This document shows positions 44,216 through 52,260 of a stretch of 64,000 nucleotides of DNA, in pieces. The stretch is from the NCBI RefSeq assembly GCF_900102785.1, contig NZ_FNGC01000004.1, positions 62,001-126,000 of the forward strand. Direction: 5' to 3'. The stretch comes from Arthrobacter sp. ok362 (GTDB lineage: Bacteria; Actinomycetota; Actinomycetes; Actinomycetales; Micrococcaceae). Under the pieces are notes generated by a model. That model saw nothing but the letters and a program-made list of their open reading frames with translations. It did no database searches and was not told the origin of the DNA. Each line of letters begins with the position of its first letter. Within the stretch, counting starts at the first letter, position 1. The position numbers and the translations under genes were made by a program.

Positions 44216-44875
44216 TCACGGCTCCCTCAGCCCACTCAACGGTTCCAGGGTCGCGTTCACCATAAGCACGGCGGGCGCCTGACCCTCCACATACGAGATG
44301 GCCGAGACCGAGCCCGGGCTGATGACGATCCGCTGGAAGTGGTCCAGATGGGTGCCCAGGGCGTGGGCGACGGCGGCCTTGATCGGGTCGGCGTGGGAGA
44401 AGCACACGACGACGCCCCCGGCGTGAGCAGCGCACAGTGCCTCGAGCGTTCCGACGATCCGGGCTTGCATCTGCGCGAAGCTCTCCCCGTTCGGGAAGCG
44501 GAAGGCGGACGGGCGGTGCTGTACGGTCTGCCACTGCGGCAGGCCCGCCAGTTCGGCGAGCGCGGCTCCGGTCCACTCGCCGAAGTCACACTCGATGAGG
44601 CCGGCGTTCTCGTTGATCTCGAGCCCGGTGCAGGCTGCCGTCGACTCTGCAGTCTCGCGGGTGCGCTCCAGCGGAGAGGAGTAGATGACATCGACGGGAA
44701 GATCCGCGAGCCGTTCCGCGACCCGTTTAGCCTGGACCCGGCCTCGGTCGGAAAGATGCAGTCCCGGGGCCCGCCCCGGGAGCACCGTGCCCGTAGTGGG
44801 CGTCTGCCCGTGGCGCACGAGAAGGAGGAGGGTGGCTTGGGATGCCGATGGTGCCGACGGCGCTGCTGCAGTCAT
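44216..44875 (-). CDS. Histidine phosphatase family protein (MSMEG_4193-type putative phosphomutase)
   Basis: This 219-aa histidine-phosphatase-superfamily protein has the phospho-histidine motif LLVRHGQTP, the second-arginine segment YSSPLERTRETAE, the ECDFGEWTG acid region and the late catalytic FSHADPIKAA. It would form a phosphohistidine intermediate on the RHG histidine. The ATG at 44875 is 8 nt after TACGCT; another ATG two codons earlier is too close. It is in an operon with the SCO1664-family gene and divergent from the AAA gene. Confidence 0.87.
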   Translation of the reverse strand: MTAAAPSAPSASQATLLLLVRHGQTPTTGTVLPGRAPGLHLSDRGRVQAKRVAERLADLPVDVIYSSPLERTRETAESTAACTGLEINENAGLIECDFGEWTGAALAELAGLPQWQTVQHRPSAFRFPNGESFAQMQARIVGTLEALCAAHAGGVVVCFSHADPIKAAVAHALGTHLDHFQRIVISPGSVSAISYVEGQAPAVLMVNATLEPLSGLREP

Positions 44876-44968
44876 CAGCATCCAGCGTATGCCGTTCCAC
44901 GTGCTCATGTGCAGGAATATTGAGAATTTCCCTCGATTCGCCGCACTCTCGAGGACTACCGTGGAGGG

Positions 44969-46357
44969 GTGAGTGATCGTCCCGATATCTTCACTGTTGG
45001 CGAACTGCGTTCAGCCGGCCATGTCTACAAGGACTTGCGCCACGAGGTACGCGGCAACCTGCTCGCCGCCCTCGCCGCCCGCCGCGATCCCTGGCCGGGG
45101 ATGTTTGGTTTCGGCCGGACCGTCCTTCCCCAGCTCGAGCGTGCTTTGATCGCCGGCCACGACGTTGTCCTGCTCGGCGAGCGGGGACAGGGCAAGACAC
45201 GGCTTCTGCGTACCCTGGCGGGACTCCTCGACGAGTGGTCGCCGGTCATCGAGGGATCGGAACTGAACGAACACCCATACGAACCGATCACGGAGCACTC
45301 CCGCGCCCGTGTGCTCACCGAAGGTGACCGGCTGCGTGTGTCGTGGCGCCATCGATCGGAACGTTACGTCGAAAAGCTCGCCACGCCGGACACCTCCGTT
45401 GCCGACCTCATCGGCGACGTCGACCCCATGCGCGTGGCCGAGGGCCGCCGGCTCGGGGACCCGGAAACCATCCACTACGGCCTGGTCCCGCGCTCAAACC
45501 GCGGGATCATCGCCATCAACGAACTGCCCGACCTCGCCGAGCGGATCCAGGTCGCGATGCTTAACGTGATGGAGGAGCGCGATATCCAGATCCGCGGCTA
45601 CGTGCTGCGGCTGCCGCTGGACGTGCTCGTCGTCGCGTCCGCTAACCCGGAGGACTACACCAACCGCGGTCGGATCATCACGCCCCTGAAGGACCGCTTC
45701 GGCGCCGAGATCCGCACGCACTATCCAATAGAGCTGGATGACGAGGTCGCAGTCATCCATCAGGAGGGGCGGCTGGTCGCCGACGTCCCGCCCGTCATCC
45801 TCGAGATCCTGGCCCGCTATGCCCGCGCGCTGCGGCAATCCCCGGCTATCAACCAAACCTCCGGAGTTTCGGCGCGTTTCGCCATCGCAGGCGCCGAAAC
45901 CGTCGCAGCTTCGGCCCTGCGCCGCGCCAGCATGCGCGGGGAGGAAGAGGCAGTTGCGCGCATCGTTGACCTAGAGACTGCGGTCGAAGTCCTCACGGGC
46001 AAGATTGAGTTCGAATCGGGTGAGGAAGGGCGTGAACAATCCGTCCTCGATCACCTCCTGCGCATGGCTACCGCCGAAGCGGTGCGGGCGCATTTCCATG
46101 GTCTGGACCTCGGTCCGCTTGTGGCGGCGCTCGACGGCCACAGGACCGTGACCACAGGAGAGCACGTCACCGCGCGGGAGTTCCTTGAAAACCTCCCGTC
46201 CCTTGACGGATCCGGCCTTTACGACGAGATCAGCGGGCGCCTGGCCGCCAAAAACGACGGGCAGCGCGCCGCCGCAATCGAACTTGCATTGGAGGGTCTC
46301 TACCTCGCCCGGCGGATCTCTAAGGAGTCCGACGACGAGGAGACGGTCTACGGCTAG
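44969..46357 (+). CDS. AAA+ ATPase (MoxR/magnesium-chelatase-I-like)
   Basis: The 462-aa AAA+ protein has Walker A GERGQGKTRLL, Walker B IIAINELPDL, sensor-1 VVASANPEDYTNRGR and an arginine-finger region KDRFGAEIRTHYP, as in MoxR and BchI/ChlI ATPases. The C-terminal part is helical. The GTG start at 44969 is preceded by TACCGT 6 nt upstream (leaderless). The next gene encodes a VWA protein. Such MoxR/VWA pairs act as chaperones or metal-insertion machines. No cobalamin or chlorophyll genes are nearby, so chelatase activity is unlikely. Confidence 0.9.
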   Translation: MSDRPDIFTVGELRSAGHVYKDLRHEVRGNLLAALAARRDPWPGMFGFGRTVLPQLERALIAGHDVVLLGERGQGKTRLLRTLAGLLDEWSPVIEGSELNEHPYEPITEHSRARVLTEGDRLRVSWRHRSERYVEKLATPDTSVADLIGDVDPMRVAEGRRLGDPETIHYGLVPRSNRGIIAINELPDLAERIQVAMLNVMEERDIQIRGYVLRLPLDVLVVASANPEDYTNRGRIITPLKDRFGAEIRTHYPIELDDEVAVIHQEGRLVADVPPVILEILARYARALRQSPAINQTSGVSARFAIAGAETVAASALRRASMRGEEEAVARIVDLETAVEVLTGKIEFESGEEGREQSVLDHLLRMATAEAVRAHFHGLDLGPLVAALDGHRTVTTGEHVTAREFLENLPSLDGSGLYDEISGRLAAKNDGQRAAAIELALEGLYLARRISKESDDEETVYG

Positions 46358-46399
46358 GAATGACCTCGGCTGGAAAATAGGACAGGGATAGGCGGCATC

Positions 46400-48406
46400 A
46401 TGGGCGTTCACAACCGCTCCTCCAGGTACGGCCGGTATCGGGGAGGACCCGATCCGCTCGCCCCGCCGGTAGACCTGGCGGAGGCGCTCGACGCGATCGC
46501 CGAGGACGTCATGGCTGGCTACTCGCCGCGGCACGCCCTGCAGGAGTTCCTGCGGCGCGGCGGCCGCAACCATGAAGGGCTCGACGCCCTCGCTGGCCGC
46601 GTTCAACAGCGCCGGAATGAACTCCTGAGCCGCCACCGGCTGGACGGCACCCTCAGCGAGGTCCAGAAGCTGCTCGAGACTGCCGTGCTGGAGGAGCGCA
46701 AACAGCTCGCCCGCGACGCCATGATGGACAACACCGACCGCGCATTCCGGGAGATGCAGCTGCAGAACCTGCCGTCGTCCACAGCTGCGGCGGTCAACGA
46801 ACTCGCCTCCTATGACTGGCAGTCAAGCAGCGCTCGTGTTGCGTACGAGCGGATCAAGGATCTGCTGGGCCGTGAGGTCCTCGACCAGAGGTTCGCCGGA
46901 ATGAAGCAGGCGCTCGAGAACGCCACCGAGGAGGACCGCGCGGCAGTGAGCGAGATGCTGCGCGACCTTAACGAGCTCCTCGGCAAACACCGGCGCGGCG
47001 AGGACACCGAGGCGGACTTCCAGGAGTTCATGGCCCGGCACGGCCAATTCTTCCCAGAGAATCCTCAATCCGTCGAGGAGCTGATCGACGCTCTCGCCCA
47101 GCGCGCGGCCGCGGCCCAGCGGCTCCTGCAATCCATGTCCCCGGAGCAGCGCGATGAGCTGATCCGTCTATCCGCCCAAGCGTTCGGTTCGCCCGAGCTC
47201 ATGGCCCAGCTCGATCAGCTCGACTCCAGCCTGCGCGCCTTGCGCCCCGGCGAGGACTGGACGGGCTCCGAACGCTTCGAGGGTCAGGAAGGACTCGGGC
47301 TAGGCGACGGCACCGGCATGCTCCAGGACCTGGCCGAACTCGACGAGCTGGCTGAACAGCTCTCCCAGTCCTATAGCGGGTCACGCCTCGACGACCTGGA
47401 TCTGGATGCCCTCGCCCGCCAACTCGGGCAGAGTGCCGCCGTGACGGCCCGCGCCCTCGGGGAGATCGAGCGGGCCATGCAGGACGGCGGCTACCTGCGG
47501 CGCGGTGCCGACAACGAGCTCAAGTTGTCCCCGCAGGCCATGCGACGGCTAGGCAGGTCACTGTTGCGGGACACCGCCAAGCAACTGTCCGGCCGGCAAG
47601 GGCGCCGCGACACGCACGTCGCTGGGGCGGCCGGGGAGCAGACCGGCTCCAGCCGCCAGTGGGAGTTCGGCGACGCCGAGCCGTGGGACGTCACCCGCAC
47701 GATGACAAACGCGATCCGCCGGACAATGGCCGACGGCGGTGATCCGAGCGGCGGAGTCCGCCTCGGCGTGGGCGACATCGAGGTGACGGAGACGGAGGCG
47801 CGCACCCAGGCCGCCGTCGCACTGCTCGTCGATGTGTCGTTCTCGATGGCCGCCGAGGGCCGGTGGGTGCCAATGAAACGCACCGCACTCGCCCTGCACC
47901 ACCTCGTCTCAACCCGGTTCCGCGGGGACCGGCTACAGCTGATCACGTTCGGCCGCTACGCGCAGGCCATGGACATCGGCGAGCTCACGGCCCTGCCGGC
48001 TCTGCGGGAACAGGGAACCAATCTGCACCACGGCCTGCTGCTCGCGGGTCGTTTCTTCCGCCAGCATCCGTCGATGCAGCCTGTCCTACTCGTGGTGACC
48101 GACGGCGAGCCCACCGCGCACTTGCTGGCCGACGGCGAGTCGTGGTTCTCCTGGCCGCCGGACCCGGAGACCATCCGCGTTACGGTGGCCGAGTTGGACC
48201 GCCTCGGACGTGCCGGCACACAAGCGACGTTCTTCCGGCTCGGCGATGACCCGGGGCTCGAGCGGTTCGTCCAGCGCATGGTCCGCCGAATCGACGGCCG
48301 GGTGGTCGCGCCCGAGGCTGGGGATCTGGGGGCTGCGGTTGTGGGGGAGTACCTCCGCGCGCATTTCCGCGGCCGCCCATACGACGACGCCGACTGGGTT
48401 TCATAG
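46400..48406 (+). CDS. VWA domain protein, partner of the AAA+ ATPase
   Basis: This 668-aa protein has a long helical, acidic N-terminal region (about residues 20-420, rich in L/E/R/Q). The C-terminal VWA domain carries the MIDAS motif VDVSFSM (DxSxS) near residue 475, with downstream QGTNLHHG and LVVTDGEPTAH supplying the Thr and Asp ligands. This is the architecture of BchD-like or CoxE-like partners of MoxR ATPases. It starts 43 nt after the AAA+ gene. The ATG has a weak upstream GGGATAGG. Confidence 0.88.
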   Translation: MGVHNRSSRYGRYRGGPDPLAPPVDLAEALDAIAEDVMAGYSPRHALQEFLRRGGRNHEGLDALAGRVQQRRNELLSRHRLDGTLSEVQKLLETAVLEERKQLARDAMMDNTDRAFREMQLQNLPSSTAAAVNELASYDWQSSSARVAYERIKDLLGREVLDQRFAGMKQALENATEEDRAAVSEMLRDLNELLGKHRRGEDTEADFQEFMARHGQFFPENPQSVEELIDALAQRAAAAQRLLQSMSPEQRDELIRLSAQAFGSPELMAQLDQLDSSLRALRPGEDWTGSERFEGQEGLGLGDGTGMLQDLAELDELAEQLSQSYSGSRLDDLDLDALARQLGQSAAVTARALGEIERAMQDGGYLRRGADNELKLSPQAMRRLGRSLLRDTAKQLSGRQGRRDTHVAGAAGEQTGSSRQWEFGDAEPWDVTRTMTNAIRRTMADGGDPSGGVRLGVGDIEVTETEARTQAAVALLVDVSFSMAAEGRWVPMKRTALALHHLVSTRFRGDRLQLITFGRYAQAMDIGELTALPALREQGTNLHHGLLLAGRFFRQHPSMQPVLLVVTDGEPTAHLLADGESWFSWPPDPETIRVTVAELDRLGRAGTQATFFRLGDDPGLERFVQRMVRRIDGRVVAPEAGDLGAAVVGEYLRAHFRGRPYDDADWVS

Positions 48407-48619
48407 TCGGTCGGCGGCAGCAAGCCCTTCGAGCGCCCCCGCTTCGAGTACTCCAAACGTGACTGAACCGTCATAGGCCAACATCGAAACTGTCACGTCG
48501 TTTCCCCTAGTCGCAGGACAAATGGCGGCCGTAAAGTGAGCGCCATCACTCACCTCGACATTCGGAATCGTCTGAGGTTTTGGCCCTCAAACGGAGCAAG
48601 ACGACGGGAAAGGTTACCA

Positions 48620-48988
48620 GTGAAGTACAGCAGGAATGATGAGTTTCCGGCTCCGCTGAGCACAGCCCGGGCCAGGAAGGTCCTGGCCAACCACTTCAGA
48701 GCGCTGCGGTTCAGCGTCAAAGACCTCCCGGATGGACTGGAGGTCAGGGCGGGATCGGACTTCGTATTCCGGCTCCTGGGCTTCCTCGCACCCAGGAGCC
48801 TCCCGGTTGAACTAACAGTTCAGCTCGAAGAACTCGGCGGCGGCACAATCGTGAAGGCTAGGGCTTCCGACAGGCTTGGGTGGTACATGAGCGACCGGAT
48901 GTTTTTCGGCACGGAAAAGGCTTTGGACGGCAAGCTTGCTGCTCTGCTCAAAGAATCGCGGATGGCCCTCGGAGTGGACGAACGCTGA
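48620..48988 (+). CDS. Small protein of unknown function
   Basis: The 122-aa protein begins with GTG at 48620 (GGAAAGG 6 nt upstream); the in-frame codons before it do not look coding. It appears alpha/beta, with VLANHFRALRFSVKDL, a hydrophobic FVFRLLGFLAP segment, beta strands around ELTVQLEELGGGTIVKARA, and a helical end. I do not recognise a family. It stands alone between the VWA gene and the convergent AlkD-like gene. Confidence 0.6.
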   Translation: MKYSRNDEFPAPLSTARARKVLANHFRALRFSVKDLPDGLEVRAGSDFVFRLLGFLAPRSLPVELTVQLEELGGGTIVKARASDRLGWYMSDRMFFGTEKALDGKLAALLKESRMALGVDER

Positions 48989-49129
48989 AACAGGCCACCG
49001 GGCTAGGGCGGCACCACCGCCCGCCGCCGAATTCGCCGCTGGCCGCCAACCAGCGAAGCGGAGCGGCACAACCGGTCAGTGTCAATGCAAGGTTCTGGGG
49101 AGTAGCGGCACGGCACGAGCACGAACCTT

Positions 49130-49801
49130 TTACTTATCGTCCCGTCGGCGAACCATCTCGGTGATCCAGGTAGGCGCGAACGGAGACGTGCAATTCGGGG
49201 GAGTCGGGTAGTCCTTGAGCACCTCCAGGCGCTCACCGACGTCGATTGCACGGGCGCGGTGCTCGGCGTGCTCGATCCCGATCTGCGCCAGGCAGTGGTT
49301 CATCGCCCACTGCAGGCGGTCCGGGGCGTCCTTCATCCCCGCCTCGATGACGTCGAGCAGTCCTGCGAGGTCCAGGCCCTCGGGATTCTTCGCCACGCGT
49401 TCGGTGGTCAGCGCCCAGCCGGCACTCGCGACCACTGGATCCGGATCGGCGGACCACGCCAGGCGCAGTTCTTCGCAGTGCGGGTTCTTCTTCACCACGT
49501 AGTTCACGAGCCAGCCGTGCACCTTGGGGGTACGCGCCTCGCGCAACATGACGTCCAACTCGTCACGCTCGAACGCCTTCGGACGGCAGATCAGGATCGC
49601 CAGCAGTCTCGCCGCGGTGTTATCCGTCTCCCAGAGCTGGTGCGCGAGTTGCTGCTGCGTCTTCAGCCGCTTCGCGAGCGCGCGCAGTTTGCTGAGATTC
49701 ACGCCGTGATCGTCACCGTGTTTCTCGTTTACATCGCGTGCCTTCGGGTCCTCGAGTGCGGCCAGCTCGGCCATCACCTCGGCGAGAGTCGTCTCGGCCA
49801 C
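49130..49801 (-). CDS. DNA alkylation repair protein (AlkD-like HEAT-repeat fold)
   Basis: The 223-aa protein is almost all helical with repeated helix pairs (AELAALEDPKARDVNEKHG, NLSKLRALAKRLK, HQLWETDNTAARLLAILICRP, VVASAGWALTTERVAKNP), the pattern of AlkD-type DNA glycosylases. These remove N3- or N7-alkylated purines without base flipping. The GTG at 49801 is preferred over an upstream GTG because AGGAGG lies 5 nt before it. Catalytic activity cannot be confirmed without alignment. Confidence 0.8.
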   Translation of the reverse strand: MAETTLAEVMAELAALEDPKARDVNEKHGDDHGVNLSKLRALAKRLKTQQQLAHQLWETDNTAARLLAILICRPKAFERDELDVMLREARTPKVHGWLVNYVVKKNPHCEELRLAWSADPDPVVASAGWALTTERVAKNPEGLDLAGLLDVIEAGMKDAPDRLQWAMNHCLAQIGIEHAEHRARAIDVGERLEVLKDYPTPPNCTSPFAPTWITEMVRRRDDK

Positions 49802-49894
49802 CTCAGCCTCCTGTCTGTCACTTGTGAGGTTCAGCTTACTGGGGAACCGCACTCATCCAGGTGATCAGCAAGGTGGCTGGCACAAACATGGCCG

Positions 49895-50770
49895 TTAGCG
49901 GCTGACTTGTCGGGTCCGGGTGGCTGTACCGAGTTTGTCCGGGTTTCTGACCAGGTAGAGGCCGGTCACATGTTCGTTGTTGGATTCCACAATGACTGCG
50001 AGTTCCACAACGGCACCCCTGTAAATCATGATGGCCGGCATCCCGTTCAGTGATGTCAGTTCAACGCGCATGTCGGGGACTGGGGTTTTCGAGATACCGA
50101 TGAGGAAGCGGGTGATGTTCTCTGCCCCGATAACCGGTTTGCGGGCTGCTGTAACTTTTCCGCCACCGTCTGAGAGGAGGACGGCCCCGGGGGAGAGGAC
50201 GTCCATGAGCGCTTGTACGTCGCCCCCAAGTGTCGCAGAGACAAACCGGTCGGTGACCGCCTTTTGCCGTTGCGCGTCCACTTCGAAGCGTGGCTGCCGC
50301 GCACGCACGTGTGCCTTGGCTCTGCTTGCTAGCTGGCGGACGGCCGCCGGCGACTTGCCGGTCGCTTCGGCAATATCCGCATACGGAAAATCGAAAACCT
50401 CGCGCAGGACGAAGACGGCTCGTTCATCAGGGGACAGGGTTTCGAGGACCACGAGCATGGCAAATGACAACGAATCGCTCAGCACTGCGTCCTCGGCAAC
50501 ATCAGGGAGTGTCACCACGGGCTCCGGCAGCCAGGGGCCGATGTAGTCCTCTCGGCGCCGTTGCATTGTGCGAAGGGAATTCAGTGCTTGGCGGGTTACG
50601 GTTTTGGCCAAGTAGGCCCGCTGATTTCCGACGGCGTCGGCGTCTACTCCGGACCATCTCAGATAGCTGTCCTGGACAGCGTCCTCGGCGTCTGTCACTG
50701 TTCCTGTGATTTCGTAGGCGATAGTGAAAAGCAGCGAACGGTGTTCTTCAAAGACGTTGACGGCTCCCAT
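49895..50770 (-). CDS. sigJ: ECF41-group sigma factor (SigJ-like)
   Basis: This 291-aa ECF sigma factor has sigma-2 (TIAYEITGTVTDAEDAVQDSYLRW) and sigma-4 (FVLREVFDFPYADIAEATGKSPAAVRQLASRAKAHV) domains and a C-terminal SnoaL-like extension (~95 aa) replacing a separate anti-sigma factor. The group's marker motifs are visible: WLPEP in the linker, DGGGK in the extension and NPDKL at the end. The extension regulates sigma activity internally. It starts 4 nt after the oxidoreductase gene in the same operon, and a TGTCACA-N16-TGTC promoter lies upstream of that gene. Confidence 0.95.
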   Translation of the reverse strand: MGAVNVFEEHRSLLFTIAYEITGTVTDAEDAVQDSYLRWSGVDADAVGNQRAYLAKTVTRQALNSLRTMQRRREDYIGPWLPEPVVTLPDVAEDAVLSDSLSFAMLVVLETLSPDERAVFVLREVFDFPYADIAEATGKSPAAVRQLASRAKAHVRARQPRFEVDAQRQKAVTDRFVSATLGGDVQALMDVLSPGAVLLSDGGGKVTAARKPVIGAENITRFLIGISKTPVPDMRVELTSLNGMPAIMIYRGAVVELAVIVESNNEHVTGLYLVRNPDKLGTATRTRQVSR

Positions 50771-50774
50771 CGTC

Positions 50775-51944
50775 TTACCTGGCTTCCGTCGGCAGCGGAC
50801 CCTTGGGCCACTTGTACGAACCGCTTCGGCGCAGCTCGCCTTTGAGCCAGGAAAGCGTCATCCGGCATATCTGTTCCTTTGCCAGCCCGGCAAGGCGACC
50901 CCGAACGACCAAAGGTCGCGGCCGGTCGTCGGCAGTAACCGCCTGGATGAACCCGGACCTGCGTCCCAGGCTGATGCATCTGAGCGCGTATCCCGCCGAC
51001 AGCGCATCCGGTGTCTGTTTCGCCAAGCGGGCGATGATGCTGTCCGCTGCGTGTGCGCCCAGCGGCAATGCCGCAGCACAGCTCATGCGCAGATGACCGG
51101 CCACCGAGTCCGGCACTCGAACGGCATCGCCTGCCCCGAAGATTTCGGGGTACTGCGAACAGGACAACGATTCGTCGACCATGAGCCTGCCCTCGGCGTC
51201 GGTTGGCAGCCCGCTCTCACGCGCCAGGGCAGGTGTACCGAAGCCTGCGGCCCAGATCGTGCAGTCAGACGGCAGGGTGTCCCCACCTGAAGTTGTAACC
51301 GACCAGATATCGCACCGTTGCACGTCGGTATTCTCCACCATTTCGACGCCCATTGCCGAAAGCCGTTTCCGCACCGCGTGTCGGCCTGAACCGGAGAGAC
51401 TGTCCGCAATGACTCCACGGGAAACGAGGCGGACCTGTAACTGGGGATATCTTTCGGCGACTTCCGCAGAAAGTTCGATGCCGGTCAAACCGCCTCCAAT
51501 GATGCTAACGGCAGCGCCCTTATCCAGTTGTGAAAGCCTGGCTTGTATTCGGCTTGCGGACGCGGCATCCCTCAGTGCAAACGCTCCGACCGGTATCCTG
51601 TCAGATGCCTGGGTACTGCCCACGGAATACAGCAATATGTCGTAGTCGATCGGTGCGCGGCCGCTCGCGAAGTACACCTTGCGGTTTTCAGCGTCGATTC
51701 TCGAAGCCTCGTCTTCAACGACGTCCGCACACTGGTTCAGGACCGACCACATTGGCACCGCCGCTGATGTCCTGCTCCCGGCGGCAACTTCGTGGAGCCG
51801 GATTCGTTCTATGAAGTCAGCGACTGGATTGATGACGGTAACACTCAGGGACTCAGAAAATTGCTTACAACCGGCAAGTCTGTTCGCCGCCATGACGCCG
51901 GCATACCCAGCTCCGACAATGACCACCCGACTACGTGCTGACAC
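50775..51944 (-). CDS. NAD(P)/FAD-dependent oxidoreductase of the ECF41 operon
   Basis: The 389-aa NDH-2-like flavoprotein has VVIVGAGYAGVMAANRL (FAD fold), the YDILLYSVGS segment, a second VSIIGGGLTGIELSAEVAE (NAD fold), the ATG-like TIWAAGFGTP and GAGDAVRVP. Oxidoreductases are one of the three gene types (COE) typically regulated by ECF41 factors. The GTG at 51944 has GGGAG 5 nt upstream. Earlier in-frame ATGs exist at 51956 and 51980, but the latter lies at or before the predicted transcription start. The electron acceptor is unknown. Confidence 0.87.
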   Translation of the reverse strand: MSARSRVVIVGAGYAGVMAANRLAGCKQFSESLSVTVINPVADFIERIRLHEVAAGSRTSAAVPMWSVLNQCADVVEDEASRIDAENRKVYFASGRAPIDYDILLYSVGSTQASDRIPVGAFALRDAASASRIQARLSQLDKGAAVSIIGGGLTGIELSAEVAERYPQLQVRLVSRGVIADSLSGSGRHAVRKRLSAMGVEMVENTDVQRCDIWSVTTSGGDTLPSDCTIWAAGFGTPALARESGLPTDAEGRLMVDESLSCSQYPEIFGAGDAVRVPDSVAGHLRMSCAAALPLGAHAADSIIARLAKQTPDALSAGYALRCISLGRRSGFIQAVTADDRPRPLVVRGRLAGLAKEQICRMTLSWLKGELRRSGSYKWPKGPLPTEAR

Positions 51945-51982
51945 TTGAACTCCCATCGCTAGAATCGTGCGCTTGAACATAG

Positions 51983-52009
51983 GACACCGCAGAGCCCCGA
52001 AATGTGACA
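51983..52009 (-). promoter_or_regulatory. Putative ECF41 promoter (TGTCACA-N16-TGTC)
   Basis: On the minus strand TGTCACA (52009-52003), 16 nt, then TGTC (51986-51983). The ECF41 promoter consensus is a TGTCACA -35 with a CGTC-type -10 in front of the COE gene. This site differs by one base in the -10 and lies about 40 nt upstream of the oxidoreductase-sigJ operon. It supports autoregulation. Confidence 0.65.
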
Positions 52010-52125
52010 CGACGAGGAGAACCGGTGCATATCTGTGACGAGTGACGCGACGAGCCGGCGTTACCCAATCAGCCCCTCTCGACTGATTATTCAAACGCCG
52101 ATAATCAACATTATGTAAAGTAAAT

Positions 52126-52149
52126 CAATGATCATTGCATCTGATGCAA
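52126..52149. repeat. Two overlapping palindromes in an AT-rich gap
   Basis: CAATGATCATTG (52126-52137) is a perfect 12-bp palindrome, and TTGCATC-T-GATGCAA (52135-52149) has perfect 7-bp arms sharing three bases with it. They lie in an AT-rich stretch (about 52088-52150) between the acyltransferase 3' end and the ECF41 operon promoter. Function is unknown; operator is possible. Confidence 0.6.
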
Positions 52150-52260
52150 GTTCGCTGACCCCAGGCGCTCTCCCATCGCTATGGAACCATTTGCATCCAT
52201 CCCCGCGGTGACGCTGGCAGATAGTCAGGGCGCTGCCAAACTCTACAAGGTGAACGGTTG

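Noticed and set aside
44969..48406. Magnesium or cobalt chelatase for tetrapyrrole synthesis
   Set aside because: The AAA+/VWA pair resembles chelatase I and D subunits, but there is no H subunit and no cobalamin or chlorophyll gene nearby.
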